Source of the DNA: Eutypa lata
Lineage: Eukaryota > Ascomycota > Sordariomycetes > Xylariales > Diatrypaceae
DNA length: 64,000 nt
Direction of reading: 5' to 3'
NCBI GenBank assembly: GCA_022661535.1
Contig: JAKULF010000004.1
Coordinates: 4,092,001 to 4,156,000, forward strand
Shown: one piece after another, positions 24,946 to 37,182 of the stretch
How the letters are laid out: every line of letters begins with the position of its first letter
How positions within the stretch are numbered: position 1 is the first letter of the stretch
Made by a program: the position numbers and the translations under genes
Notes under the pieces: model-generated
The model's input: only the letters and a program-made list of their open reading frames with translations
What the model was told of the DNA's origin: nothing
Databases searched by the model: none

Positions 24946-26133
24946 ATGGCCACCCACCTCGCCGCTGTCTCTCCGGCCAAAGGCCAACCCTTCGAGGTCC
25001 AAACCCGTCCCACCCCAAAGCCAGGACCAGACGAACTCCTCATCGCCGTCAAATCCGTAGCCCTCAACCCGGCCGACGCCCACATGCGTGACCAAGGTCT
25101 CTTCATACCCACGTATCCCACCGTCATCGGCTTCGACATCTCGGGAGTAGTCCTCGAGGCCGGTTGCAACGTCCCCGTCAGTAGGCCTGATGATGCTCCG
25201 GGCCCTTGTTTCCGACCCGGCATCACTCGCGTCGCCGCCTACGCCGCCTCCTTCTGGAGGTCCTGCGATCCTGACTACGGTGCGTTTCAGGAGCGGTGCC
25301 TCGTCCCCTGGCAGCATGCTGTGCCTCTTCCGGACAAAGACATATCTTGGAACCAAGCGGCCACCTTGCCCGTCGCCGTCGAGGTACCCCTTAACGCATG
25401 GGATGTTATGGGGATCCCCAGGGTGGGAGAGACCCCTGCTTCTGCTTCAGTCTCCGCCGGTTCTACCGGTACCGGTATCGATGCCAACGGAAACAAGCAA
25501 AAGGATAACATGGTGAAAAGAGAGGCTCTCTTGATCTGGGGTGCCTCCTCTAGCGTCGGCACCATGGGCGTACAGACGGCCCGACTGCTACGGGAAGATC
25601 CCAACTCTTCTGTCGCCGCCGTGTACGCCACGGCCGGATCGGCGAATAAGGACTATGTGGGTTCACTGGGCGCGGACCGCGTGTTCGACTACAAGGACTC
25701 ACAAGTTGTGGATGCGATCGTCTCGGCGGCCAGGGACGACGGGTTGGTGATCCGGCATTGCTTCCTTGCTACCGGGCAGCTGGCGCCGTGCCAAGCCGTG
25801 CTTAAGGCTTTCCTCGGCGATGATCAAGGAACGAAGACGACGCAGACGAAGACGGCGAAGATCGGGTCGGCACCCGTGGTTCCTCCGGATGCGGAGGTCG
25901 TAGACGGGGTAGAGACGATATTTGTGCTGCCGTCGGCGGTGGAAGGGGAGAGGCTGCAGCAATTCCAATATTGGATTGGAACGTGGCTGAGGGAGAACCT
26001 GGCCAAGGGGACCATTAGACCGAGTCCGGAACCGAAGGTCGTGGGAAAGGGGTTGGGGGCTATCAATGCTGGGTTGGATATGGTGCTCCGGGGGGTGAGT
26101 TGTACAAAGTTGGTTGTTGAACTTGCGGAGTGA
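24946..26133 (+). CDS. Zinc-type alcohol dehydrogenase-like / trans-enoyl reductase (MDR superfamily)
   Basis: A single exon encodes 395 aa. The N-terminal GroES-like domain (PKPGPDELLIAVKSVALNPADAH split by codons; then PTVIGFDISGVV) is followed by the Rossmann motif GASSSVGTMGVQTARLL near residues 200-216 and the C-terminal KGLGAINAGLDMVLRG. The layout is that of fungal ToxD-like enoyl reductases, which act with polyketide synthases or as stand-alone NADPH-dependent quinone/enoyl reductases. A ~20-residue Ser/Thr/Gly-rich insert (near residues 165-185) precedes the Rossmann fold. No catalytic zinc cysteine set is evident, as usual for this class. Codon third positions are GC-rich. It is divergent from the Zn2Cys6 regulator; no PKS is in the window, so a partner synthase is not shown. 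Confidence 0.88.
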   Translation: MATHLAAVSPAKGQPFEVQTRPTPKPGPDELLIAVKSVALNPADAHMRDQGLFIPTYPTVIGFDISGVVLEAGCNVPVSRPDDAPGPCFRPGITRVAAYAASFWRSCDPDYGAFQERCLVPWQHAVPLPDKDISWNQAATLPVAVEVPLNAWDVMGIPRVGETPASASVSAGSTGTGIDANGNKQKDNMVKREALLIWGASSSVGTMGVQTARLLREDPNSSVAAVYATAGSANKDYVGSLGADRVFDYKDSQVVDAIVSAARDDGLVIRHCFLATGQLAPCQAVLKAFLGDDQGTKTTQTKTAKIGSAPVVPPDAEVVDGVETIFVLPSAVEGERLQQFQYWIGTWLRENLAKGTIRPSPEPKVVGKGLGAINAGLDMVLRGVSCTKLVVELAE

Positions 26134-28155
26134 GAGCTTCTGGGGCGTTGACACGGGGCATTTAATGCATGCCGCGGCCGCTACCGGGACGGAGCTCCTT
26201 AAGGTTGGCCCCGGTTGCTTCGCAACCCCCGCAGGCACCACCAAAAGCGGAGGACTGGTGTGTACAGGCAGCTAACCGGATGTATTATACATACCTACCT
26301 CATACCTTTATAGTTGACAAACAAGAACTTATTATGTCGCTGCCCGACCGTAGCGTCCCCACGTAGAAGATGCATATTGTCGTGAGAAACAAGCAGAGCA
26401 CGAAGCGTACGAAGTATTAACCGTATATCCATCCCCCTTATCACATGATAATACATTAGCACCCGTGAATATAAGCTAGGTTGGTATTGTCGATCAATTA
26501 ATTGTGTAGATATACATACTATAGTTACATACATAAGAAAGCTTGTTACGCGGCTTCTACATAGTAAAACATTAAAGGGGGCTGGTTGCGGGTTGTGCCT
26601 GGCGCGAAGTGTGATGGTTCTTGTTGGGGGGTTTGCCGAGAATGGAATTGCTAGCGACGGATCTGAGTGCCAGAACCGGGATCATGGTTAATTGCGTGTG
26701 CCCCCGAGTAGAGCTAACCGGCAAGTTATGTAGGTAGGTAGATTGAAAGGAAAATCTTAGGATGCAGATCTGGCAGATCATATGTAGCTATGTTCTTCAA
26801 GAGCTTAGAGAAAGGAACAGTAGGTAGTAAATAATGCCTTTTTCCTGTGAGCAGATATTACGTACGCTCGCTTATAGTAAGGTCTATACGCTGTTTAATT
26901 CTATCATTATCTACATTACTATATACGGGTGATATATGGTGGTATCATAGCTGGAAATCACCTCATAACAGGTAACATCAGTCATGTGTGGTAAAAGCGC
27001 ACGTGGTTGATAATAGCCTCGTGCCGTTATACATAGTTAAGCAGTAACTACAGATATCGGCCGCCCGGTTCTGGGGGAGATGCACTTGCATGAGCTATTT
27101 ATATATTCATATCGTAAGGGACTAGATATGTTAGAACTCAAGTGAGTAACCTAATTGTTAATAGTGTAGATGGTAACATCACGAGCCCTTTCGGATATCT
27201 AGAATCCAATCCAAGGTTGTCTCGTGATAGGAAGTTAAGGTTTAAAGCTGAGAGGACATGCATGGCAGGGAACATGGGCCAGATTGGATGGGATATCAAA
27301 ATTTCTCTTGGCAGCGTCGGCGGGAACAAGCGGACCAAAACCTAAAGTGGGGAAGTGTGACCTCACCAAGTACTACATACATGTATGGAACAACTAAACA
27401 ACTTGCGACAACCCACCTGCCACCCTGCCACCGGCCCCTCAGCGCCCCCCTCTTGACCCTCTTCGCTGACTTAGCGTCCACGGGTGCCAGTAAAGTGTTG
27501 CCTTGTACGAAGTACCCGCTAGTTAATCGCATCTGTAACCAACTCTGAGTCTCCACAGCTCCAACACCCTTCTCCTCCACCTGATATCCATCCATCACTC
27601 TCCTACGCAGCCTACGTAACGCACAGAGTAGTTTGTTAGTTTGTTAGGAGTTACATAGGTCAAGTCAGGTCAGGTCAGGTATGCTCTGTCTGTCAGTCTG
27701 TGTAGCTGTAAAACTTCATAGGTTATCTGATATTCATGATTTCTAACTAGTTAATTTATCTCATCCCATCTGAATCTGTCACCTTGTCACATCCTCTTAT
27801 TGTACTACCTGTCAAACCCCTTCGACGAATTCACAAGGAATTCTCCCTTCTTTAACCGACCTTTTTAGATCCTAGTCGTACCTATCGAGTCACTCTCACC
27901 GTCGAACGCTCCTTATTTCCCTCGCTATCTCACGTCTGTCTCCTCTGATCCTCAACTTCAACTCATGTCGACGGTTCATCAGTGTTTGCGAATGGGAACC
28001 GATAATTCAACGTAGATGGGTTGATAATTACCCCATCTATATTAGTGATTTATTTTAGGTGATAAACGAATACCTATCCATATTTCAGCAAGCGAATTCA
28101 ACCGACACCACCTTCATCCCGCTTATTTCCCTTCACGTTTCTAATCACCGCGAAC
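26134..28155. other. Intergenic stretch
   Basis: About 2 kb without a supported gene. It contains a TAGG run near 26730, a short GTCAG tandem (27660-27680), and the 5' leader of the RING gene. Confidence 0.5.
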
Positions 28156-30964
28156 ATGCGACCTCCGAGAATCGCCATTCTCGCCCTCTTCTTCGCAGCT
28201 TGCGTCTTCCTGTTGTGTCGTGCCGTTGTCGCCACTACACAAGCTTCTATTCCCGCCGCTTCATCGTCGCAGGGCAATGCGGAGGCCTCCCCCTTTAGAT
28301 CGTTCTTCTCATTCTCTGCGCCTTTTACGCTCTTTCCGCCGAATGCCATCATTACTATAGCCGACGACAACAGCACTTCCTTCGCTGCTCGACCTGCTGC
28401 TTTCGGTCCACCTTTACCCACCAAGGGTCTTGTCGGGGAACTATGGGTTGGGAGTGGCTTTACTGAAGAAACGTTCCAAGATGGAGAGGGCGAGGGCGAG
28501 TTGGGCTGCAGCGATGTGCCTGGGTGGGATGGTAACGCATATACGAACGCCGTTTTGAAACCGTCGACAAAGGAACCAGCGACCGACAAAACCAAGTCTG
28601 CTGCTACTGCAGTTAGCCAGACTAAGGTGCAGCAGAGAAGCTTTTCAAAGCGTTTCGCCGGTACCTCGAGGGCCATTCCTGTCTCCGAGCCTAGATCCAA
28701 GAACCAACCGGTCAATGACGGCACTGACGACTACCTACACCAGCGTCTTGGCCACTCTTCTACCTCCCACCGTGATGGGTTTGGGTTGTCGGGCTCTACC
28801 CATGCAGATATTCAGTCCATTCAAGAAGGAGCCGAGATCGCCGGCAAGATCGTCTTGCTGAGCCGCGGTGGCTGCGGCTTTCTCGAGAAGGTGAAGTGGG
28901 CTCAACGCCGTGGCGCCATCGGTGTCATCGTGGGCGACAACCAAAGAGGCGGCCCCCTGATTCAAATGTTTGCCCACGGTGATACTTCCAACGTTACCAT
29001 TCCTTCGATATTCACCTCGCGTACGACCGCATACCTCCTCTCGTTAATGATGCAACCCGGCAGCTTTATCGAGGACATTGTCGACGAGAACGGCAAACCT
29101 TCGTTGAACGTACAGCAGCAAACAGAGAAATCGCGAAAGGCTAAGAAATCTAAGCAGCAGCATTCCGCCCCGTCAACTCTAGTGACCAGGAATGTGGCGG
29201 GGTCCAAAAGCACGAGATCGTTCTCTACTAGCAGCAACATCCAGTCTACCAGAAGAGTAGCCGACCCGACCAATTCCGATAGAACGAGTCCTGGTTGGTT
29301 GAGCCGTGTGTTTAGTTGGGGCTCAGCCTCGAAGTCAGTACCCGTGGTAGAGCGCACATCTGCCAAAGGTCTCGACTGGGTGCTCGTCGAAGATTTCTCC
29401 GACGAGAAGGATAAGATTATCAAGAATAGTCTTCGAAATGCTTCCAAGGGAAATCTGGATAAATCCAAGTCTCCAGCTGATAACTTTCAAATCGGCGTTG
29501 AAGATTGGCGAGATCCTGACTTGGTCGGCCCAGTCGACGAAGAAGAACCTGAGGGTTATTCAGTCCGCGCCACAGACCGTTCCAGATCGTATACGAAGTC
29601 AAGTAAAGTCACTAGCGGGGACAGATCCGATGATAAGACGAAAACTGGTACCGGTAGTTTTAAGGGCAGCAGCAAGACTTCAGGCACTGGAGAGTACACC
29701 GCGGATGGCGTGCCCGCCAAGGATCAAGATATGTTCGATTCCACCAGGGGAAAGTCAACCACTACGTCTACTGCTCACGGCGGTCTCCTCTCCAAGCTGT
29801 TTGGAAGTAGCGAGGAAGAGGGTGACGAAGAGGCATCGAACGCCGTAGTGCAGCCCAAACCTATCACCACTCCTATCGTGAGGCCCATTCCCGGTGAAGG
29901 TCCTCCCCCTCCTGATGAGGAGGAGGGTCTCCGGGTTGTCATCACTCCGTCTAGTGGTGCAAGTCCGTTCTTCGATACACTATTGGTGCTGGTGATCAGC
30001 CCACTGATCACTTTGACTGTGGTGTATGCGTTACTAATTCTACGAGCGCGCATCCGAAGACGGCGATGGAGAGCGCCCAAGTCTGTGGTGGACCGACTAC
30101 CAGTACGGACCTACCACACCGTGGCGACCTCGAGCCAAAGCTCTCGGATCCCTACGCCGACGAGTTCCTCGCCTACTACGCCACTACTGCAGGGTCAACG
30201 CAGCTCGCAGAGACCGCGGCCACGCTCACGGACCACTACCGGTGTTCCGTCGACGGGTGATCATCTGCAGGTCGATACCACACTAACTATACCTCGCCCA
30301 TCATCCCGCGGATCTCCGTCGTCTCGCCACGAGCAGCAGCACCACGAAAAGCGCGGTAGCGAGTGGAAGAAATACATGGGCAGACAGGTCGAATGTGCCG
30401 TCTGTCTCGAGGAATATGTTGATGGGGTCAGTCAGGTTATGAGTTTACCATGTGGACACGAGTTCCATGTGGATTGCATGTGAGTTATTCATATATATAT
30501 ATATACATGTTTAGGCGACCTCTTTGGAAGAACATCATCAGCTGACCAAAGATCCCAGAACACCCTGGCTAACCACCCGCCGCCGAACCTGCCCCATCTG
30601 CAAGGGCGACGTCGTCCGTTCCTTAGCGCGCGGTTCGCCTTCCAGCCCCCGGTACGAACCCTACCAGGACGACAGCGACGATGACGACGACGACGACGAA
30701 GAAGTAAGGGCGCAGAGATCATCCACCCCCAGTCCCAGCTCTAGCCCCGAGCCTCCACCTACGCCGAGACAAGACGGCGATGAGGATATCGAGCGAGGCG
30801 TCCTGATCGATGCGCCTCACGATTCCCGCAGCGATAACCATGCGGCGGGTAGTTGGCTTGGCGCACTCTCTGGTAATTTTAGACGGTGGTCTTCGCGGTC
30901 GGGAGACCAAGCACAGCAGCACCAGCAACAACAGCAGCGGGACGTTCGGAATCGAGATAGGTGA
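28156..30964 (+). CDS. PA-TM-RING E3 ubiquitin ligase
   Basis: Exons 28156-30479 and 30559-30964 give 909 aa. The 79-bp intron interrupts the RING: the join HVDC-I-TPWL restores C3H2C3. In order: signal peptide (residues 1-26, IAILALFFAACVFLLC core), protease-associated lumenal domain (about 210-310, with GKIVLLSRGGCGF), a long polar disordered stretch, one transmembrane helix (about 605-630), then a cytosolic RING-H2 finger from Cys747 (CAVCLEEYVDGV...LPCGHEFH...RTCPIC). The tail has an acidic run and a Gln-rich run. This architecture matches RNF13/GRAIL-like ligases of endosome or vacuole membranes that ubiquitinate membrane cargo. The protein is about twice the length of animal RNF13, due mostly to disordered linkers. 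The partner E2 and substrates are unknown. Confidence 0.9.
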
Positions 30965-33522
30965 CAACACTTTGGCTCACGCGAACTTTTTATGACTATG
31001 TAGTTGGTTTTTTTTTTTTGTTTCTTATACAGCACGGCACGGCAAGGGACGGCACAACACAGCACGGCTACAGCTACGGCTACGGCTCAAATCCAACATG
31101 ATATGATAGGCGCGGCGTTCCGGTCATACCATCGATTCATACTTTAGCGACTCTTTTTTGTTTTTGGTTCTTCTTTCGGTACTTTTTTTGTGTCCTTTTT
31201 CTCGAGGCATGGGGTCGGGGTCGGGGTCGGGGTCGGGGGAGAAGGGAAGGGCAGCAATAGGTTGAGGGGAAAGAAAGGGTAACTGCAAGCAGAGGAAGAC
31301 AGCGGTCTGTCTTGTCGAGACAGACAGATGCGGAAGGATACAATATACCAGAGCCTACTAAGCAATAGTTACTTAAGGTAGATAGATGACGGAAAGGGAT
31401 ATATGTGTGTGCGCTGATATAGGGATGGCGTATAGCAAGTTAACTAGCTAGCTACTTAGCTAGGTACCTATGCAGTACTTCCTTTTTTCGAGCGACTATT
31501 GGATTCCCTACCTACCTACCTACATTAGCTACCTAACATAGCCTGCCTACCTCTATATATACCCCGGGTATCTTTCATAGGGGCGTCGATACAGCTATCC
31601 CGTTTCGCTGACCAAGCTTGCCGAGAAGGAGACAGATATATGGTGTGTGGTATGAAGGAGGAATCTCGCGGTCTTTGGTACCTACCTAACTTGGTATTCC
31701 TGGCTGCATGTATTATGTGTGGCTCTGTTATATTTTTATGTACATGCTGTATGTCTATGTATGTATATTTCGTACATATATATATCTGTGTACGACGATG
31801 CAGGAGAATAGTTCGAGAGGAAGACTAAGGGGTGGGTGGAAGAGAATAGGAAAGGAGGGGGGAGAACAGCCGAACGAACGATTTGACGAATGCATGAATT
31901 GAATATCTAGACGTATGAATACGGATGAGATGCAAGTGAGTGAAGTTTGACTGCCTATGTAATGTACTTGTGTATTTAATCCCCTGTAACTATCCCTCTT
32001 TCGTTTTCCTGTTTAAGATTCTTATAGTTTAAGCACGAATGTTTCGCTAAGTCCATGTAGGGTTTACTCCCTATTTAGTCGATGATGCATGAACCCCAGG
32101 GAGATGTTAAATACTTAAGTACGAAGTATACTGCACTAATCGTGAAGACCTACTTACCTACCCTTTGAGATGCCTATCCGTAGCATATACATCTCCAGTA
32201 TAGCGCCCCCAGGTAGCATCGTCACTACATATGTACCTCTATATATTAAGCATAGCAGGCAACGCAATGCATATGCGAAGTTATCTATCAACTGAGCACA
32301 TTCTGATTCACAGTTGTCTTATTTCAAGGGTTTGCCAAGACATATGCGATAAGGAGGTCAGCCCCGGGTTATACTTAGGCATTACAAACCCTCTTATCAC
32401 TCGTCTACTGAGACGGGGTCAAGATGGCTCGAAAGGGTGTCACGTGACTGTAGCCTCACAAGTATGCGTACTTAACTTTAGTAGGTAGGTAGGCCAGCTA
32501 GGGAATATGGATACGCTCCTCGAGAACACAATACACAAGAATTTCTATGCCTTCGGTTTTCTTCGTACCTACCTATTTCCGTCGGAAAGAGTCCTGTGTA
32601 ACTATGGAGTCAGAAGAGCCCCACGATGATTTGTGAGCCGGTTCATCCCGTACACTTAAGTCAATGACAAAGGGAAAAAAGAAAGAAAATCTGACACGAA
32701 TGGGAAATGCCGAATGTCAATTTCTTCGTGCAAGCGAAGGCTTGAAGAACAACTCAGTGGAAGGAGGGAGGAGGCGGTTGATAAAGTGTCGCGAATTTCT
32801 TCGAGTTCGTATTCGTATCCGTCCTACCCGTTTAGCTCAGTCAGTTGTTTACCGCTAAATTGTTTGAAATTGTTTGAAATTGCAATTGGACCGCGCCCCG
32901 CCCCCTGGGGATAAGAGATTCTGGAATTTCTGCCCCTGTCTGCCATGTCGTGCACCCTTTCCTTAAAGAAGATTAAGAGGGATGTAATTGGCTGATATTT
33001 CAACAGCCATTCCATCTTGGGTATAAACTCTGGAACCTGCTTAAGCGTCCGTGGCTTGGCGTTCACTATGAGTGGTGGGGGGAGGTCAGGAACCTTATGC
33101 CGATAGGACGATAATTGGATAATTGAGAGTTAAATTGTTAATCGATAACTACCTACTCAAGTAAACTAAATAACGTGTAGGGAGCCATTGAAGCTTGCGA
33201 CGAAATGAGACCAAACTAAAAATTCCCCATTCCACCATCCCCAGGTCCCTACTTTTTTCCTTATTTACAGGAGATTCAAGGAGGTGAAAGCTAGCTAACT
33301 ACTTTCTCGCAAAAAGGATAAACGATCACGAACTCTTCGTTCTACTACATCTTTCGTTTTCAATTATACCGAATACGATACGATCACTTGTGTTCTGTTC
33401 TCAGTTGACTTGTATAATAACTATCATCTAGTTCCTCTTTAATCGAACCATCATCGTCACATTTACATTTCACTCACCGACTTTAATTCCAACCCATTCA
33501 GTCAGTCAGTCATTCATTCAAC
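30965..33522. other. Long intergenic stretch with simple repeats
   Basis: About 2.5 kb with no supported gene. It holds CACGGC-type short repeats (31030-31090), a GGGGTC array (31211-31239), CCTA runs near 31508-31555, a TAGG run near 32480 and the ERG6 leader with a CAGT/CATT tandem near 33500. Confidence 0.5.
31211..31239 (+). repeat. GGGGTC tandem array, G-quadruplex-capable
   Basis: Five G-runs of four or more are separated by TC over 29 bases. This satisfies the standard G-quadruplex pattern on the plus strand, about 250 bp after the RING gene stop. Confidence 0.75.
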
Positions 33523-34910
33523 ATGGCGCCTAAGAACGTTCAACTCGAGAAGCAGGACAGGGAACGAGATGCCGCCTTCAACAAGGCCATGCACGGCAAC
33601 TCTGCCCAGGCCAAGGGTGGTATCCGTGCTATGTTCGCGAAGGGTTCCGATGCGAAGAAGGCCGCTGTCGACGAGTACTTCAAGCATTGGGACAACAAGA
33701 GTGCCAAGGAGGAGACCGAGGAGACTCGAGCTGTACGTTTGTTCTTCCCTTGATTCTTTTTTCTTTATTACCATGACTAACACGAAGATATCTTACAGCA
33801 ACGAACTGCCGAATACGCTACCCTGACTAGACAGTATGTCTCACCAGCAGCCATTGCTTCCCCTCCCTCCCCTTGACCGCCTTAGCTAGCACCTCCCAAC
33901 TGACACACAATCCCTCCTCCTCTAGTTACTATAACCTCGCCACGGATCTCTACGAGTATGGCTGGGGCCAGTCGTTCCACTTCTGCCGGTACTCCAGCGG
34001 CGAGAACTTCTACCAGGCCATTGCCCGCCACGAGCACTACCTCGCCCACCAGATCGGGATCAAGGAAGGGATGAAGGTCCTCGACGTCGGGTGCGGTGTT
34101 GGCGGCCCCGCCCGCGAGATCGCCAAGTTCACCGGCGCCCACGTCACCGGCCTCAACAACAACGACTACCAGATCGAGCGCGCCACGCACTACGCCGCCA
34201 AGGAGGGCCTGTCGCACCAGCTCGCCTTCGTCAAGGGTGATTTCATGGTTCGTGGCATCCTGCCCTTTTGGCTCTTCTTGCTTTTCCCGTTCCCTTTTTA
34301 CATGGTGAACCCCCAACTAACGAGCAAAAAACAGCAAATGGACTTCCCCGACAACTCCTTCGACGCCGTCTACGCCATCGAGGCGACGGTGCACGCGCCG
34401 AAGCTGGTCGGGGTGTACAGCGAGATCTTCCGGGTGCTGAAGCCGGGCGGGGTGTTCGGGGTGTACGAGTGGCTGATGACGGACGACTACGACAACGCGA
34501 ACCTGGAGCACCGGGAGATCCGGCTGGGGATCGAGGAGGGCGACGGCATCTCCAACATGGTGAAGATCTCCGAGGGGCTCGAGGCCATGCGCGGCGCCGG
34601 CTTCGACCTCCTGCACCACGAGGACCTCGCCCAGCGCCCCGACGCCATCCCCTGGTGGTGGCCCCTCGCCGGCGAGTGGAAGTACATGCAGTCCGTCTTC
34701 GACGCCTTCACCATTGTCCGCATGACGTGGTGGGGCCGCACCCTCGCCCACGGCGCCGCCGCCGTCCTCGAGGGCGTCGGCCTCGCCCCCCGCGGCACCA
34801 AGAAGACCGCCGACTCACTCGCCAAGGCCGCCGATTGCCTCGTCGCGGGCGCGAAGCTGAACCTCTTCACGCCTATGTACTTGATGGTGGGCAAGAAGCC
34901 TGCCGCGTAG
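33523..34910 (+). CDS. erg6: Sterol 24-C-methyltransferase
   Basis: Exons 33523-33732, 33799-33833, 33926-34247 and 34335-34910 give 380 aa, the normal Erg6 length. The enzyme methylates C-24 of zymosterol-type sterols using S-adenosylmethionine in ergosterol synthesis, at ER and lipid-droplet membranes. Signatures: [15 protein letters not shown] motif [16 protein letters not shown] (about residues 132-147), [27 protein letters not shown] and [15 protein letters not shown]. Exon 2 is only 35 nt. Intron 3 (34248-34334) is 87 bp, has a weak GTTCGT donor and contains no in-frame stop; the exon join GDFMQMDF matches the family, so it is an intron. The C-terminal MVGKKP ending is standard. Very confident. 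Confidence 0.96.
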
Positions 34911-37182
34911 GATGGCGATGAAAATGAGCAAGCGAATATGATCATCAACAATAAAAATAGAAATGATAGGTGGGCAACATCTACCTCTGCTTTTCGCCAA
35001 GAGGCAGTGATGGAGAATAGAAAAGAAGAAAAGAAGAAAGCACATCCCCAGCCGCCATGACGGCCGCCATAGCCCAGAGGCCTTGCAGCGGCTACGGGAA
35101 CCATGTAGTGGACATGTCCGCTGCTGCCGCTGGGAGGGTATTCACATATTAATATACGAAATAATAGACCAGAGAGCTCCTTGGTGGTCAGACAGGGAGC
35201 GAGCGAGAGATGAAATTGGTTGGCTCACAATCGGCGGTTGCTCGCTGACTGAGCTGGTTGGTTGGCTAGCCAGGCTCTGGATTTCCCACGTTGTACATAC
35301 AGACACAGACACCGACACAGGCATGGACGAATGGCTGGATGAGATATGCGTTGCATTGCATTTGCCGTTTTTATATACATATATAAATAATAATATTAAA
35401 GAACTACCTAATTATATCATACTGTTACGGCGTAGAAAGTAAATATGTAGCTGTTAGTTATATTGCTACTATACTTGGTAGACTTTTTTTTTTTTTTTTT
35501 TCAAAAGAATAAGCTTGGTAAGCTCGAGACAGGCGTTGTAAAGGGGGTCTCGAAGACACGTATGTAGCACACCTAAACGGACACGACTCTAGCAACGGCT
35601 GCCTGATATCGACCAAAGCTATTCGGTCTAGTATTCGTGACAGGGGCGACCAGAAGGGCCGGTTTCATTGTGTACCTCGTTGCTGTGACCTATGTAGGTA
35701 TCTCTGGTCTCTTCTGTGACTACCTTTGTTTGATTTCTCAGGACAGCGCTATGGAGGGGTCGATGCCGATCTCGTTCCCGAAAAGTTGCTTCTTCTTCTT
35801 CTGCTGTCTTTTCCCCTTCCTCTTCTATCCCTACAACCTCGCCGTCTGCGGCGTTCGGCTCCTTGTTTGCCTGGATGATCGATCTTCAAGTAAATTCTTG
35901 ACCTCCATGTGCTCTAGTGACTGTGTCTCTCTGATGCTAGTACTGTGTGATACCTAATATAGTGAGAACCACCCTACGACATTCGATGCCTTATCTCCGT
36001 TCGCAACGCACTTATCAGGTTCCCTTAAAGACGGGCTGTTTTGGCTCTAGAGATCTTCTGACCTCTTAAGCTTCGACTACATACTGGCCCTATCAACAAG
36101 GCAGTTTTGGAGATCGAAAGGGGTGACAGAAGTGTGGCTTAGTATGCGACACCATACCTCAGGTTACTCTAAGTATTAGTCTTTGACGGTCCTATGGAGG
36201 TACATAGAAGGTGCGTTCAAATCGCAATCTATCCAAGGACTCGTGAACAAATAGAGAATGGTGAGTTTTTCACGCCAATAGCTTTCATCAGTGGCATTTG
36301 TCCAAAAGTCGGTGGGCAAGCAGCCTCCAGCAAACCCATCGACCGGCTACTGATTGATTTTCACCCGGAATCTCTCTAACTTGGACATCAGGCGCTGTAA
36401 TTATTAGCTGTTTCAGAAGAAAAAAAATCTTTCACAGCCTTATCTACCAGTCCTATGGGAAGGACTGCACCGAGCTATATTGGAAGCGGAACTCGCATTG
36501 CTCGAGACCAAGGTGGCTTGTCCAGCCGATAGCTGGAGGCGCGGAAGATCTGGATGATCATGGATGGTCCCGCCCTATTTGGTATGCCCACCTTGGCTAC
36601 AAGAGTCCCAAATAGCTTCCTCAGGCTCCCTTGTAAGGTGAGAAAGTCTCTTGTGTAGGTGTGAGATTTAGTCTCTATTCCTGGGGCCACTGACGAGTGA
36701 CTTGACTACAAGGACTACCCAAAGGGAGATAGATACCCGAAGGATTATCCACAATCTCCTCCACGAGATCACGGGATCATGGCTACTTCCTTCATTGTTA
36801 CGATAACGGCGTTGTAAATAAATTTGCCTCGTAGGCCTTTTTTTTCTTCTTCCTGATATGGGCTTGCGTATCACGTTCATTGAGAACTTGGACCTTTAGG
36901 GAGTGGGAACTATTATTCCCTTCTACATGACTATTTATATCCATTTTGAGTAGCCCTTAATGATCCAAAGAATGCTGTAAGTATAGTAGAAGTACGTATA
37001 TTCTATTGCAGACGGAAGTTGGTGTATGTGACGGACAGATCTCATGGCGCATCCATTATGATAAAACTTTAATTTTATAATTATTTACACCCCCAAATAG
37101 CTCGCAATAGTGTCCTCAATATATATGCAAATCAGGTTATTGCGATCAGATACGCTCATATCTCGAATACCCCCCCCTCATT
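34911..37182. other. Intergenic stretch
   Basis: About 2.3 kb without a supported gene. There is an 18-base T run at 35484-35501. A minus-strand open stretch of about 95 codons around 35640-35895 lacks an ATG and is not called. Confidence 0.45.

Noticed and set aside
34268..34921. Long 217-codon Arg/Pro-rich plus-strand frame
   Set aside because: A shadow frame of the GC3-rich ERG6 exon, whose correct frame matches the family throughout.
35640..35895. Minus-strand open stretch of about 95 codons, Glu-rich, with coding-like look
   Set aside because: No ATG, no clear acceptor at its start, and GA-rich composition alone can keep such a frame open.
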